Source: Lithospermum erythrorhizon (Eukaryota > Streptophyta > Magnoliopsida > Boraginales > Boraginaceae). From it: 64,000 bases of DNA. The stretch is from the NCBI GenBank assembly GCA_019722365.1, contig JADFUC010001898.1:186001-250000 (forward strand). Reading direction: 5' to 3'. The translations under genes were made by a program, and so were the position numbers. Below are positions 37,065 to 49,607 of this stretch, in pieces. Below the pieces are notes generated by a model. It worked only from the letters and a program-made list of their open reading frames with translations. It searched no databases and was not told the origin of the DNA. Positions within the stretch are counted from its first letter, which is position 1; the number at the start of each line of letters is the position of its first letter.

Positions 37065-40000
37065 ATTGTGTCTGAGGGGGCGGAACAAAGGATGCAAAAG
37101 TAAAGGGGGCCAAGTTGAAATAAAAATATTGTATATAACTTGTAAAATAATACTTCATAGTAAAAATGATAAAATTCATCTTAAAGATAACCTACGTCCT
37201 TTTACTCTATCAAAATCATCAATAATGCTATCGGTAAAGATATTTTCAAGTATTTAACACTACGTATAAATAATAGAAAGAATCTGAAAAAGAAATATAT
37301 ATCGACCATCTTATTTCGATCGTCGATTAGCGATATGGTTCATAATGAGGAAAATAATGGGTTCAATCGTTCTTGTAGATATCTTGGAAGAGTTAAGAAC
37401 AAATTTGAATCGATCTATCAATAAGAGGATAAATAGTAGATTTTCACGTTACCCATGATGTTTGACATAACTCGGATATTATAGAGATATTCTTGAACTC
37501 TGGATGATTAGTAATGTCTTCCTTATAGTCCTTTCGATAGAATCTTTAGAATATCTTTTCATTATCAGTGAAATCTTAAGTGGGAATATGCCAGCAATTA
37601 AACAAATACTTTCCACGTTGAACATTTTATAGCCATCTCACAGGATCCAAAGCCACACAAAGAACAAACAACTTCGTTAGTTGTTTAGATTGAACTGTTG
37701 TTTAAATTCACCAAATTAAAATCTAAAGTTACATTAAACAAATCAAGAAAGTGATAATGATACTCCGTAGTCATAGAGTTAATTAAATGCTTTGTCTCTA
37801 CGGCGGAATTCGGTACGATGACAAAATAAAAAGCACTTTCGTTTGAGGAACTTCTTTTCGACAAAATAAAAATTTCATTTTTTACATGAATTGTTCCCGT
37901 CAGCATCTAAGTAGTTGAATTTGCACCTTAGTACTTGCTTTTCAAAATATCCATCGCATTGATATGTCTTGAGACTCATTTGGAAACAATTGACAAAGAT
38001 CCTTATTTGATTTCCAAAATCTCATGGTATTATGCGAGATAATAACAAATTCCAAAGGATGTTTAGAGTTTTTTGTAAAGCTCCCTACGGCATCCTTGTT
38101 GAGAAGCCGTCCCCGCTTCCCCGTCGAGCACTATATACTCGATACGATTGCAAGTTGGTGAGAACAGTTTCATTAAACTGCAAACAGAATTATAATGTGA
38201 GCCCCATTGATGTCACGCCGTTGCGAAACATTGACTACGATTGAGCCTTTTCCGATCTCCCGAATCATCATGGGCTACAGCGTTACTATTTCGTTAGCTT
38301 GGCGTCGCGATTCACAGATTACATGAAGACACCAACTGGTATAATGAATGGTAATTTATTTAAAAAAAAAATCATGGGCCAGGGGAATCCTACAGCGGTA
38401 CCCATGAGAGCCAATTGGAGGCGATGAAGCCCAGCGATGAACAAAATAGGCAAATCGACATTCGATAGAAACGAGGCTCTTAATCCATTAAACTACCGCT
38501 CGTATTACTGGCACCGTCGCTAACCACAACCCCCACGGATATTATGCGCACTTAGTCCATGTTAGATTCGGAAGAAAAAACATATGGCATCTTTAAAGTA
38601 TTTCAAGCTGTAGTATTACGAACATGAATCAAATCCGAGAGCCTTTTCTTGAATAAAACCCAGCTCGTTCCACGTATACCGACCTGGCTAGCCATTTGTT
38701 CCTTGTTAGACTTATCAACAGACTCATCAACTAGAATACAAAATTTAGCATTTCCAATTTCTTGACGAATTACATTGAGCACCCTTATTGTCAGAAGTTT
38801 TAAAATTTCTTTTTGAACTTTAGGAGATGTGTATGTAGCATTTTCTGGAGCGTTTTTCAAAGTTACAGCAGCTACTCCATCATTATAAGACCGCAAAAAC
38901 TGAAGTAATGCAAGAAAATTATCTCGATTAAGAGAATTTTCTTTCTCATCACTTTCCACCGTAAAGGGGAGACCATGATAAGTGAGAATCGAACTATCGA
39001 TTGAAGCACGAGAGTCTTAAAAGCAATTTTAAATTTATTTCCTTCTTAGTATACTTAGTAATCAACTTTTGCTCCAGTAACCCGATGGGATGAATTCCTG
39101 AAATCAATCGTACATTTCGCCTTTTTGATCATGGGGACGAGTTTAATTGACCCGTATGTTGCTTGAGGCATAATCATTACCCGTTTAATTTTTTCCAATT
39201 TGAGGAAATCCTCCACTAATAAATGCAATCGACTTCTCTGATGGTTTTCTGAATAGATAACAAGGAAGACAATATGCAGCATGAGTAGATGGAGAATACT
39301 CTAACCAATCAGGATATAACTTATACCAAGAAGCTTTCGTCTGCGGTGTTGGCCATTACTTGAATACTTGAAAATTACTTATTTTGGTTGATGAGGTCCC
39401 TGTTGGATATATGCATGCCGAATGTGATCTAATTCATTAGAAGAATACTCCCATATCGAGGGTTTTAATCCAGGGTCTCGGATAATATCTCCTTTCATTT
39501 CTTTATGTTTATGAAATCAGTTCCAACTTCATTTTCAAGATGTGTCGTATCGATATTTATTAAGTATTTTCGGTGGAATTGAATCATTAGTCACCGATAG
39601 CCAGTTGTTTAGCCAATTGAAATGGAGTTGAGGGTTCTCTTTTTAAAAGAGTCGATTGTTTAATTCTTTTATTTTCATTTCGATAATTAATACCAACAAA
39701 ATATTACAAACCAAAAAATTATATTAAAAAAATATAACTCTATAAATTATTAACAAAGCAAAAATGCTACCAATTATCGAAAACTTATATTACGTACTAA
39801 ATAATTTAAGAATATAAATCAATAAAATAAATAATATGACTTACTGTATAACTTTAGACAAGTATTTAGAGGCTAGAGCACAAGCAAGAATTGTTGTATT
39901 ATAATTATGATGATTGATGAGCAACTTGGCGATTCTCCGAACTTTACTTTTCAATAGCTATGACTCGCGAGTGTGGATAGCCATGATTTAAGAGTCCATG

Positions 40001-40236
40001 GCCCACTATGTAATAAGAGCAGTAGAGGTAGTGTTGTCTAAAAAAGGCATGGATAAAAATAATAAAAATAAAAGGCATGGGCGAGATTTGATCTGGGGGC
40101 TGTCAAAGGAAGTAGTCTTTTCGGTTAAGGGGCCATCGAGAACTCTGATACCATTTGTTATACGTAGCCGGCATATAATATATAGATGTTTCTAAAAAGT
40201 CAGGGGAGGGCCTACCAGTTCCGTCCCTGATTGTGT
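37065..40236 (-). mobile_element. hAT transposon (ZMYM1-like/DUF4371 transposase), degraded, with 8-bp target duplication
   Basis: The exact 8-bp repeat GATTGTGT lies at 37065-37072 and 40229-40236. Between them the ends are inverted: GAGGGGGCGGAACAAAGG on the left and CCAGTTCCGTCCCT on the right, the usual hAT pattern. The element is about 3.16 kb. On the minus strand, a degraded transposase of the plant TTF-zinc-finger/HAT-dimerisation type can be followed. The N-terminal part is near 39055-39290. The DUF4371 region is at 38603-39000, with NFLALLQFL, LKNAPENATYTSPKVQKEI and CILVDESVDKSNKEQMA. The C-terminal end is near 37178-37255, with IFTDSIIDDFDRVKGRR. Frameshifts and stops are frequent, so it is dead. 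Confidence 0.8.
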
Positions 40237-41364
40237 AGTCTATTGAATAGAGAGTTAAGGGTTCCTGAATAGCTTATGTATTGTTATTAATTAGCGGAAT
40301 GAGTGTAAGAAATTTGAGTTTTCCTTGTGCTTGAAGAGTTTATTGAGATTACAAGGAGATACATTGGTATAGTCTATTCCACACTTCTGGGAGCATAGTT
40401 TGCTCATCTGAGAATAGTGTGTATGGTAATTCTATTTTAGGAATAATGAAGGCTGTGATTCTATTCATCTGGTGTAGTGATCTACACATTTGAGAGCTAG
40501 TTTTAGCTCAAGTTATAGTGAAATGTCTGTTTTGTGGCCAATTTGCCCAGTGAATTAGTCTGTCTTTCAATTAATTCGCTATCTTGGGGTCGCGATGTTA
40601 ACCAAATTATAATTTCCACCGTTAACAATATCATTTTAGAAAATGAAGTGTAGACTATGGCTCAATAATGCTAATATATTTCATCTTTTAACCAAAAGGT
40701 GATGAATTCAAGTCAAAAGAATAAATGAGAAACCACAATTGATACTCTCTAATTTTATTTTATTTATTATCGTGTTACATTAAGAATAAGAGCATAAGAA
40801 GAATAAGAATAAATTCAAAGCCAAGAAACTTCTGTTAGATATACTCCTTTATTAGATGGTCGAGAATGGAGTCCTGTTTTACATCGATACCATAATAATG
40901 CATAAAGGAGAAGCCTTAATTATATTCCCTGTCTTAGAATTTGATGCACAAGAATAATAGCCTTAATATGACTGATTAATTTATTCATATTTATACTGAA
41001 AGGAATGTGAATATAATGATCCCTTCCTGTAGAGTGCATCATTCGTATATTATCTACGGAGTAGTACATGCTCCAAGACTTGTCATTTTGATCAGAGCCT
41101 TAATTGTCTAAGAAGTTTATGGAAGAACCCCAAATGAGAATATTCTTTGCTAAACATGTTTCAACGCCTAATAGATTTCACTTAGTAGTGTAGAGGTGAC
41201 TAGGACCTCCATCATTATATAAATGTATATACCAAAAGACATGTGATTTTATACGACCAACTTTAAACGACAAATTTTCTTATCGTGTTTCCATCATTTA
41301 AAGTCAATTATCATGATCAGGTAATCAAGTTGTAGAAATTATTATAGTTTCTTTAGAAAAAAGG
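40237..41364. other. intergenic, no gene recognised
   Basis: AT-rich DNA without a supported frame between the hAT element and the EPFL-like exon. Confidence 0.6.
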
Positions 41365-41605
41365 CTAGTTGTTTGTATGGGGTTTATAATTTGATATTCC
41401 ATCCCCTCTTGAATATGATATGGTTGGTGTTGTTCCATAGAACTGCAGGTGATGAGCATCATCCGACTTCAAATTATCATGTTTGATGTTTGGAATAATA
41501 GGAACTTGAACTGCCTCACAATGACCACAAGAAACGCATCTCATTTTATCACATCTTAATGGAATTGATCCTATCAAATATCTCATTTTCACGATCTTCT
41601 CTTCT
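41365..41605 (-). pseudogene. EPFL1/2-type epidermal patterning factor-like exon, C-terminally truncated
   Basis: After an acceptor-like CTGTCAG at 41606-41612 (minus), a frame reads VKMRYLIGSIPLRC, then RCVSCGHCEAVQVP, then SRGDGISNYKP and stops within six codons. This matches the mature peptide of EPIDERMAL PATTERNING FACTOR-like proteins 1/2 (family pattern GSRPPRC..RC.SCGHCEAIQVPTNPQ...RGD..TNYKP). These are secreted cysteine-knot signals read by ERECTA-family receptors. The conserved end (a tryptophan followed by the CKCGN segment with the last two cysteines) is missing and no GT donor lies just after NYKP, so the knot cannot form. No signal-peptide exon was found upstream. Most likely a gene fragment, though an unrecognised splice is possible. 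Confidence 0.65.
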
Positions 41606-42582
41606 CTGACAGATTACTGCAGACGGATTCATTTTACATCAACATCGAAACGTCCTAATACATCCGAGAGACTTCTGCCTGAGTGGGGTAAGGTGTCGGA
41701 TAATACTCAATCGTACTCCTATGATAATAGGGAGGCTGTTTCCAAATGTATATATTTATAGCAAATATATTGCAGAGATTGTTGAGGGATCTCATCAAAA
41801 AGGAAGAAGTAGTTGTTTAGTAAGATATGAAAACTTCATGCCTGAGAAGCCTCCAGCTTGTTGGGCATCACTCTTCCTGCATGAAATCAAGCATGGAAGA
41901 AAATTGACAAGTCCTCTTTTTTTCTTGAAAATAATTGTGGTATTTCATTTTCTTACATTTTTTCACTCAATTTGTCCCCCTCATTTTTGTGTAACATATG
42001 TATGAGTTTGTTTTGTAGCAATTCAGTTAATGAAGGCTAGAAAATGAGGAACAGGACTTCCATTTTGACAAGCGAGAGCCAGGGGTCGCTCCCCTCAGAA
42101 ATAGTAGTACAGAGTAATAACAATGGTATGCTAAATATTTGCAGCTGATCCATCAATTAGTAGTCATATAATTCAGTTAAAGCAGATCTGCAAATTGTCA
42201 TGTTGTTACCAACTACAAATCCTACTACCTTCAACACTAAAAGATTGAATAGTCGCTAAAAAATTGAATAGTTTTTGAAGTTTTAATGAATTTGAATTTG
42301 GCCTTAAATATTTTTTCTTCATACCATATACTTCAAATAAAGAACAACTCAAAATCAGATCCACGCTTTAAAAGGCGAAACTTTTCATCAAACAGTTTAA
42401 AAAAAACATTTTATTTGATGATAGTTATAGGTATCATTTTCAATTGTAGATGTTTTTTAATTAAACACCATCGACAATTAAGTTACAGAAACCAATAAAA
42501 TAACAAAGAAATGGTTTAACAATCGCTCTTAGGCTTAGGAAGGCCACACTGGGTTCAGATGTAAGAGGGAGCTCAAAATTCA
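41606..42582. other. intergenic, one unrecognised plus-strand frame
   Basis: A plus-strand frame at about 41757-41905 (AEIVEGSHQKGRSSCLVRYE, then FMPEKPPACWASLFLHEIK) looks protein-like but I do not recognise it. It has no clear flanking splice context. The rest is non-coding, downstream of the esterase gene. Confidence 0.4.
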
Positions 42583-45500
42583 TTACTTTACAGATGCTCC
42601 CGCCTTTGCAGCATTGATCCTAATGGTATCCAAAATATAAATACACCTTAAAGGCATGATAAGGTCACTTCCGTCTACAACAAAAAGCTGTCTGCTATGA
42701 TTTGGGAGATTCAGGCTTTGATATAAAGTTAGAAAAAAGAAGCGTAAAATCCAGAAAGGAAGCTTCCAATAATTGGCGACAGAAACAATAACAGACACTA
42801 CTGAATTTGTCAAGTGAAGGACATAATATAGAAAAACAGATAGCAATACCTGTATAGTACTGTGTGCAAGGTATCTTTGTTTACTTCCTTTAAAATTAAC
42901 ATCAATCCGCTCCCAAGACAATCTAGTTAATCCTCTAATCATTGCTTCTGCAATTGTTCACAATGACAGTTTTTTTATCAGATTAAGGCCATCATTTAAA
43001 GATAAAGTTAAAAACCATATAACAGAAAGTATTAGTTACTAAATCTTTTAATACCTTAACATAGGTATGATTAACTAAGTGTTTCTTGAATTGAAGAAAT
43101 GATAAAAGGAAAAATATAAGATGATTATTTCATATAATCTGGAATGTCGCTGTATTTTGAAACAAGAATCAATTTTCCAGTTCGACAAAGCAAACCGTCC
43201 TAACCTTCCATTTCTGCTCTTTTTCTTTGATTGAGTTTATCATTCGTAGAGAAGTCATTTTGTGTGGTGGATGCTTCTGCTGTCTCTATGTTCACAATGT
43301 GTGGATATTTGTTGTTTCGTGAAAGATTCCGAAGCTGAAAATAAAGAATTGTCAGATGTTCTTCAAACAATGTTATAAAATATTATACAGGGATCTAAGG
43401 CATACCTTAGGGAGCTCACTTCGACGCCGTAGTGACGATGTACTCCACCCCACAAGATCTATATTTAGAGTCAAGTCTTACGAAAGATCAAATAAGGGTA
43501 ATTCTTGTGTGTGCTATGTTGATGCTACCTTGCACTAAATTTAGCCATTTGCATTTCTAAGAATTGAGATTTCTCAGATGATTATGAACAGAAAAGAAAG
43601 AAAATAGGAATCGAAACAAAAAATTAAGTAGTCGAGGACCAATTAATAGAATCGATCGTACACTTAAGGGATCTAATTTGATAAACTCATCACAGACCTG
43701 TCCCTAAAAGTAAGTAGAACCACTTCAAACAATGTAAAAATAGGATACTGTCAAAACGTGCATTAGCATATGCCACTCGTCGCTTGAATGATCTCAGAGC
43801 AGATCTGTGAAAAGAAGCTAGCATGTTATTCATCGATAATCTCTGCACCCTAATAAGGATAAGTAATTTGTAAATCCTTACATAAATTTGAGGTCTTCAG
43901 TGTCATTAGCCATCCTTAGTAGAAGAGGAGGTTTTCCATCATCAGAATCAGTCAGGAAAAGATGCTTTCCAGTTCTTCCGAGCAGCGCTGAGGTCCGTGA
44001 TGCCACTTTCTCAAGAGTGTAAAGTCCACAGAACATTGGCACCTGAAACAAGCAACCATTAGAAGATGCATGAGGGACATTATGTTTGACATTAACCAAA
44101 GGCTTTGAGTGGAACCAGCTTTCAGAGTTGATGGGAGAAGCGGAAGTGGTCATCCGATAGGCAAACATGAATCTATGATATCAAGCTCTAGAAATATGCA
44201 TGCCCAGTATGCAATATACATAGGAGTGCAAAGTAAAAGGGTCTCCATGCATGATCAATCAAAATTGATTTTTTGGAATTTGAGAACAATCTGGTGTCAG
44301 TTATATAGGCATGACAAAAAAATTCTAGCATTGTATTAGATGAATCATCATCACAAGCACTCAATATCTCTGAATGTTTCTACATCCCCTACTGTAAGGG
44401 AACACAAGAAACAGAGGCACAATACAAATAAAACATAGGAATATATAAAAGGAGGTCGAAAAGCCTAATCACCTGTTTATGGCCACTTGAACCAAGATGT
44501 GGTGTTGCAGATGTTATGAAACTCACAGGTTCCAGTCCAGCTATCTTTCGCATCGGTTCCTCCTTTAAGCACGAGGGATCAGATCCATCGACTTTACAAG
44601 GTCCATTTTGAGATACCTGTTTTGACTTTTCTTCTTCATACAGCCTGGCAATGGCGTATCTTGCTACCACACCACCAAGTGAATGACCTATAATAGAAAT
44701 CTTCTCTAGATTTGGATGGCGTTGAACAACAGATAAAACCTATTGGATAAAAAAACCCAAGAATTTTGCATTTCTGAGTTTGCAGGGTGATAGAACTAAA
44801 TGTTTATGCTAATGAGTATTACTAAACTAATCCACAACCAATAATCTTGGAGAGAGCGAAAAAATAAGGAGAAGGATCTATCTATAAGGCTGAAAATTAC
44901 CTCATTAGCCAATCTATTCCCCATTACATCAACACCATCAAATGTCAACATATTTGAATTGGCATCACTACCTGCAAACATTCAATTGATCAGGTATATA
45001 GGATACATATTAAAATTAACACTTCTCTTATTAATCTCCTACACCTAAAGCGATTAAGCGATCACTCCTATTATGAAACATATGCCTCGACAACCAAGTA
45101 CTATGTCAACCGTTGACTTGAGCTATTCAAATCTGGTAAGCAACTTCTAATACTCCAATCTCAGCAAGTAAAATGTACTCCAATCTCAACAGTAAAATGA
45201 TATAGACTTTAAATCCTGGAACTTGTAAAAGAGAGTGCTTTAAGCTAAAGAACCTAGCTTTAACAATCAAATGTGCAATATGCCAATAAATTCTTAACAC
45301 CTAATAAGTGTTGCATTACATAACAAGTAATCAGTTTTTTTGTCATTTTCAATTAAATAAAACTGCATTTTACATCTTTCATAAAGACAAGAGAAATCAA
45401 TGTACTACTGTATTCAACTTTTCTAGTACAAACTAAACAAAATGCACGAAAATGAGCTCACAGTGAACTAGAACATCATCAGGATACGCCTTCGCAAATT

Positions 45501-46271
45501 GCTTCGCAGCATATTTCCAGTTTTCCGCACTGCAATTCAAACACAATAATAAATATACATTTCATATCATTTAATTTACTTCTAAAGATATTTTCACAAT
45601 ACACAATAAAAAATAGGCAATTCATATTTTCACAATTTATGTCCTATGTTGTCAAAGATTTGTGTTCTCTAGCTCCTGGATATATGAAATAAATCAAAAC
45701 GGCACATTGCACGCACTAGCTATACTTATTATCTATTGTGAAGTAGTAATAGATAGTGTTTGTACTGTACTTTTTGGATCAATTGCAGTAACTACGCTTC
45801 GTATCTATTATAGAGTTTTTAGGTAAAGTATTTACACTGTACTTTAGGTCAATTCAAAAACAACCTCACTCTTTGACCTCCTTGTTATAACGGGGGTTAA
45901 TACTAACTCACCCCCTTATTAAACAGGACACTTCATCTCAAAAATCGAAAACGTTAATTAATACTAAAACTAAATAAATTGGATATTCCATACCTTCCAA
46001 TGATACCATTGACCATGATGATGAGATGCGACGGCGCGTGATCTTTTCCACCACCGGCAGTTTCCACGTCAAAATTTCCGGCAGCCTCAGTTTCCTTCAC
46101 AACATCATCCTCAGCTCTCAAACATCTAAATTTCCTTACTATAAAACCATATTTCATTTTCTTGATCTTATTTTTCTTATGTGTAACAATATTATTATTG
46201 CCATCATTAGTAACAATAATACTTTCTAGATTGTTTTGTACAACATTGTCTGATTTATTATAATTGCCCAT
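42583..46271 (-). CDS. DUF676-type putative serine esterase/lipase (alpha/beta hydrolase)
   Basis: Ten exons in transcription order: 46271-45994, 45529-45462, 44971-44901, 44739-44473, 44042-43882, 43804-43749, 43458-43406, 43334-43205, 42947-42850, 42687-42583. All junctions are GT-AG with matching phases, giving 428 residues. The family is the plant alpha/beta hydrolases related to Arabidopsis AT4G25770 and AT5G51180 (from memory). Seen: HLIIMVNGIIG at the end of exon 1, LTFDGVDVMGNRLANEV over exons 3-4, and the nucleophile elbow GHSLGG (Ser about 159). SFITSATPHLGSSG follows, then SALRSFKRRVAYANA with FDNLVGW, and finally MIRGLTRLSWERIDV. Substrate is unknown; lipid or acyl ester hydrolysis is inferred. 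The N-terminus is Asn/Lys-rich without a clear signal peptide. The last exon (LFVVDGSDLIMP...) fits the frame but is longer and less family-like than expected; an alternative acceptor would end the protein earlier. Confidence 0.85.
45690..45900. repeat. dispersed repeat in an esterase intron, related to intron sequence of the UNC-13-like copies
   Basis: Contains AAATCAAAA..GG, CTATTGTGAAGT, GGTCAATTCAAAAACAACCTC and CTTTGACCTCC. Similar words in the same order occur at about 10120-10215 (copy A) and 25660-25740 (copy B). The GTCAATTC..AAACAACCTC motif resembles the plant Au-type SINE, but the match is too decayed to be sure. Confidence 0.4.
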
Positions 46272-47867
46272 TTTGGGACAGTTTCTTTCTGTTTTTGTTT
46301 ATGTTTAAGGATGTGTAATAATTGTACTAATGTTTATGTTTGTTCAATTGTACTTGTGTTGATTGTGTCAGGTTGTGTAATATTTACGGAGTATGTTATG
46401 GAACTGAAATAAAGGTAACGGGTTTAATGACTCGTGTGTATATTGGATCCCTTTTTTTTACAACTTTATTCTAGTTTCTTGATATTTAGATCAGTTTCTC
46501 ATAGTCGACGCTAATAATAGTTGATGTAGAAATTGAAACACAATTACAAGTCGATCTAGACATCTAGTTATAGAACTTTATTTTTTATCCGAACGAGTAA
46601 ATTCTAACTAAATTTTATAAATACGTTTCAAAAATAGAATTAAGGGGATCTCAAAATTAAAAAACTAATAAAAAATGATATCATTATATTTTTTATCGGG
46701 AATGAAACCTATTACCAAAATAGTTTTTACTTCAATACGATAGATTTAAAAAATTCAAATTGTCCAAAGACATAAATATATGAAATATGCTCGAATGAAA
46801 TTCGAACTAATCATCCAAATATATGAAATATGCTCGAATGAAATTCGAACTAATCATCCACTTCTCATCATTTCAATCCAAGTATTTTTTTTTATTTTTC
46901 TTCTTCTATTTGACTTGTTTCTTAATTACTATAGCCTTCCAATAGACTAGTTTTTGACATTTCTATTAACAGAAGAATCTAGAGTTAAGGGTGGTCGTTG
47001 GTCAAGATTGATCACCGGCTGCTCTTGTATTGGTCACACACGTGATCTATTACTTGTTAATTGTAAAGATTAGTACCATGCAGGTCATAGCTGACAAAAA
47101 ATACTCATAATAACTGTTGCACATTGCTTTCTAGAATGAGACACTCAGAGAATATTAATTGGCTTAATATTTTAGCCAATGAAAATATATTTTGCCTGTG
47201 AAATTCGTTCTTCAAAGGTCTTCATGTGGACCGTTTAATATTTTCTTCAAGGCTTACATACCTCTGAATATTCTACAATTTATGATTGGGTGAACCCTCC
47301 AGAAGGGATTACATGAGGGTATAGCATTATGGCTAATTGCCCATTTCCGGTTAGTAGGAAGATTATTCATGACTTTTAAACGTAGTAGACATATTTGCAC
47401 AAGTCACTCTTTGGTGTTCATATTCCTAAAATGTTTAAAATCCTTTAAACACCATCCTTCTATAATAAATGTTTAAAATATCCTTTTAAATATTACTAAA
47501 GATAAATAATAATTTTACTTATCACATTTTTTGTCTCTGTAACTATAATATCATATATTTTTTTCTGGTCATATATGGATCACGAACTATAATTATTTAT
47601 GGACGAAAAATTACAAGAATAATTTAGAAAAAATGATTAGAGGACTGTATTTACAGTGCCGTTTTCCAAACTTACATCATAAATCATAATATCAAAGTTT
47701 TAGAAAATGCTATAACGACAACAATTAGTATATAATACCGGAGTAATAAATAATAAGTTAAATATAATACTCCGTATAAATTTAAAATTTGAAAATGACA
47801 CACCGATCCATCTCTCCCACTTATATTGAAAAGAAAGAAGGGAATATTAGGCAAGAGTGATAGGCTC
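46272..47867. other. intergenic upstream of the esterase gene
   Basis: Promoter side of the esterase gene; no elements assigned. Contains the 43-bp tandem duplication listed separately. No gene recognised. Confidence 0.6.
46774..46859. repeat. exact 43-bp tandem duplication
   Basis: A unit starting AAATATATGAAATATGCTCG and ending CTAATCATCC occurs twice head to tail without mismatch. It contains the palindromic-looking CGAATGAAATTCG. Confidence 0.9.
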
Positions 47868-48052
47868 ATTATTGTGTTCACATATTGTATGAGTTTATTA
47901 ATATTAGCTCTATATTATATCACTATATATTATACACATTGTATAAAATAATAATCTTCTGATTTTATTCATGAACAATGCGTACAATATATAGTAATAT
48001 AACTCACCGAGTCAATATTAATAGGCCAGTACAATATGTGAACACAATAATA
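47868..48052. mobile_element. foldback MITE of 185 bp
   Basis: Ends ATTATTGTGTTCACATATTG and CAATATGTGAACACAATAAT are inverted copies, and the inverted homology continues inwards for about 75 bp per arm. No coding content. A truncated relative lies at 17495-17600. Confidence 0.8.
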
Positions 48053-48307
48053 ATTTACATGATATTTGCCTAATAATAAACTATTAGAAGTAAAGTAATT
48101 ATATTTTCCGATTGCAAAAAAATAAGTTTAAACATGAATAATTATTTTTTTAATCCAATAATATCAGTCCAATATATACTAAACAATGAGAGTTAATCAT
48201 TATCCATATATCACATTTTATTTATACCATAATTAATAAAAAATACGTAAATTTCAACTAATTTAATAGCTTAAAGTGAGTGTTTCAACAAAATATGAAA
48301 TAATACC

Positions 48308-48375
48308 TCTGCTAGGAGTTGAACCCAAACCTCCTAGTAGAAGCTCGTGGTCGATACCACTGCACTAGGCGAGTT
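48308..48375 (-). mobile_element. tRNA-derived SINE head
   Basis: The minus strand reads CCTAGTGCAGTGGTATCGAC, resembling a Pol III A box, and about 25 bp later GGTTTGGGTTCAACTCC, resembling a B box. This is the usual layout of a plant tRNA-derived SINE 5' region. It does not fold into a good tRNA, so it is not a tRNA gene. Confidence 0.45.
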
Positions 48376-48419
48376 ATGATCATGAGAACTTTCATACCTA
48401 CGCCTGTGGGTGCGCACAA

Positions 48420-48850
48420 AATTAAACTCATCTTAACCGACCGAAACCGAACCGATAATAACCGAATTCTTCAATCGATCAACCGAATCCGACAAGGTTC
48501 GGGCTCTCGAGAGTGGAACCGGTCTCAATTTAGGTTCGGCCTTTAAAATAACCGAACCGGACTTATTTCTAAATTTTCTGTAGATTTCTTAATTTTCATT
48601 TATTATCATTTTCAAGATATTGTAGTATTTGCATGTGTACATGTGTATGTAGATTGTATAATTAATTTTAAAATGAGTTCATTGAAACTAAATAGATAGG
48701 CCTCCATTTTTAGACTTAATTTCAGCCTCCGCACGACAGCCAAACCGAAATCTAACCGGAATAGATTGAACCGATCGAATGAATCGATAATCGAGACAAT
48801 AGATTGGTTCCGCTTGCTCGAAAACCAAACCGAACCAATCCATGCAAACG
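48420..48850. repeat. dispersed repeat, copy 2 (CCGAAC-rich)
   Basis: Related to 20975-21500 in the order CAATTTAGGTT, CCTTTAAAATAACCGAAC, TTTATTATCATTTTCAAGAT. It opens and closes with runs of AACCGAAC words. Confidence 0.6.
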
Positions 48851-49607
48851 CTTACCTACAGTCCTGACGCTTATCAATAAGTTCAGGACACCACAAAAAT
48901 CAGAGTATGTAATATAAATATAAAGCTGAAGTACTAAGTGTAAAATTACACCTTGTATGTTTCTCCCATCTTATATACCATTAATAACTCAACTAATTAC
49001 ATCGTATATAACCAATTATTTACTCACATTGTATTTTTTTTCCAAATTTAAACATACTAATAAAATATTACTTTTATTTTGTTTCCTTCTCTTAACATAC
49101 TAAAATTAAATAAAAAAAACCTATCAAATTTCTTGCTCTTGCTCCGTGCCTCTGTCTCTCAATTAAAGTCAATTAACTTGTAGGAATCATCCTACATCCC
49201 AGGTAAATTTTCTTACATATGTTGAAATTAATGAATTAAAAAATAATTTATTTATTGATTATGTGATATTTATTTTGATGACTATATTGTTGAATGTTAA
49301 TAGGAATTGAATAATAATAAATAACAAATAATGATGATTGAATTTCATATTTAACTCAAATTACTTAAATTAAATGCCATAATTGAATTAAATCACTTGC
49401 AACCATTATTTGAATTCTTATATATATATATATATTTGACTTTCAATTATAGTATATATTTTTAATGTTCAATTTTAGTGTATATTGGTCTAGATACATA
49501 TTTATAGATGTTGACTTTAGTATATATTTTTAATCTTCAATTCTTTCGTCGGTTATGTAATATAATGTTGACTTTCAATTATAATATATATTTTTAACGT
49601 TGTAGGA

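Larger units (their letters stand above)
48053..49607. other. intergenic with repeats
   Basis: Holds a tRNA-like SINE head on the minus strand and the CCGAAC-rich dispersed repeat (both listed). A short TA run lies near 49421-49434. No gene recognised. Confidence 0.6.

Noticed and set aside
40143..40627. LTR-like segment (TGTTA...TAACA, 472 bp) next to a TGGTATCAGAG primer-binding-like site on the minus strand
   Set aside because: It overlaps the right end of the hAT transposon, whose exact 8-bp duplication and inverted ends are stronger evidence. No second LTR or internal retrotransposon sequence was found.
41721..42005. Plus-strand 94-residue frame (VEGSHQKGRSSCLVRYE...)
   Set aside because: Protein-like in the middle only; no start context, splice signals or recognised family.
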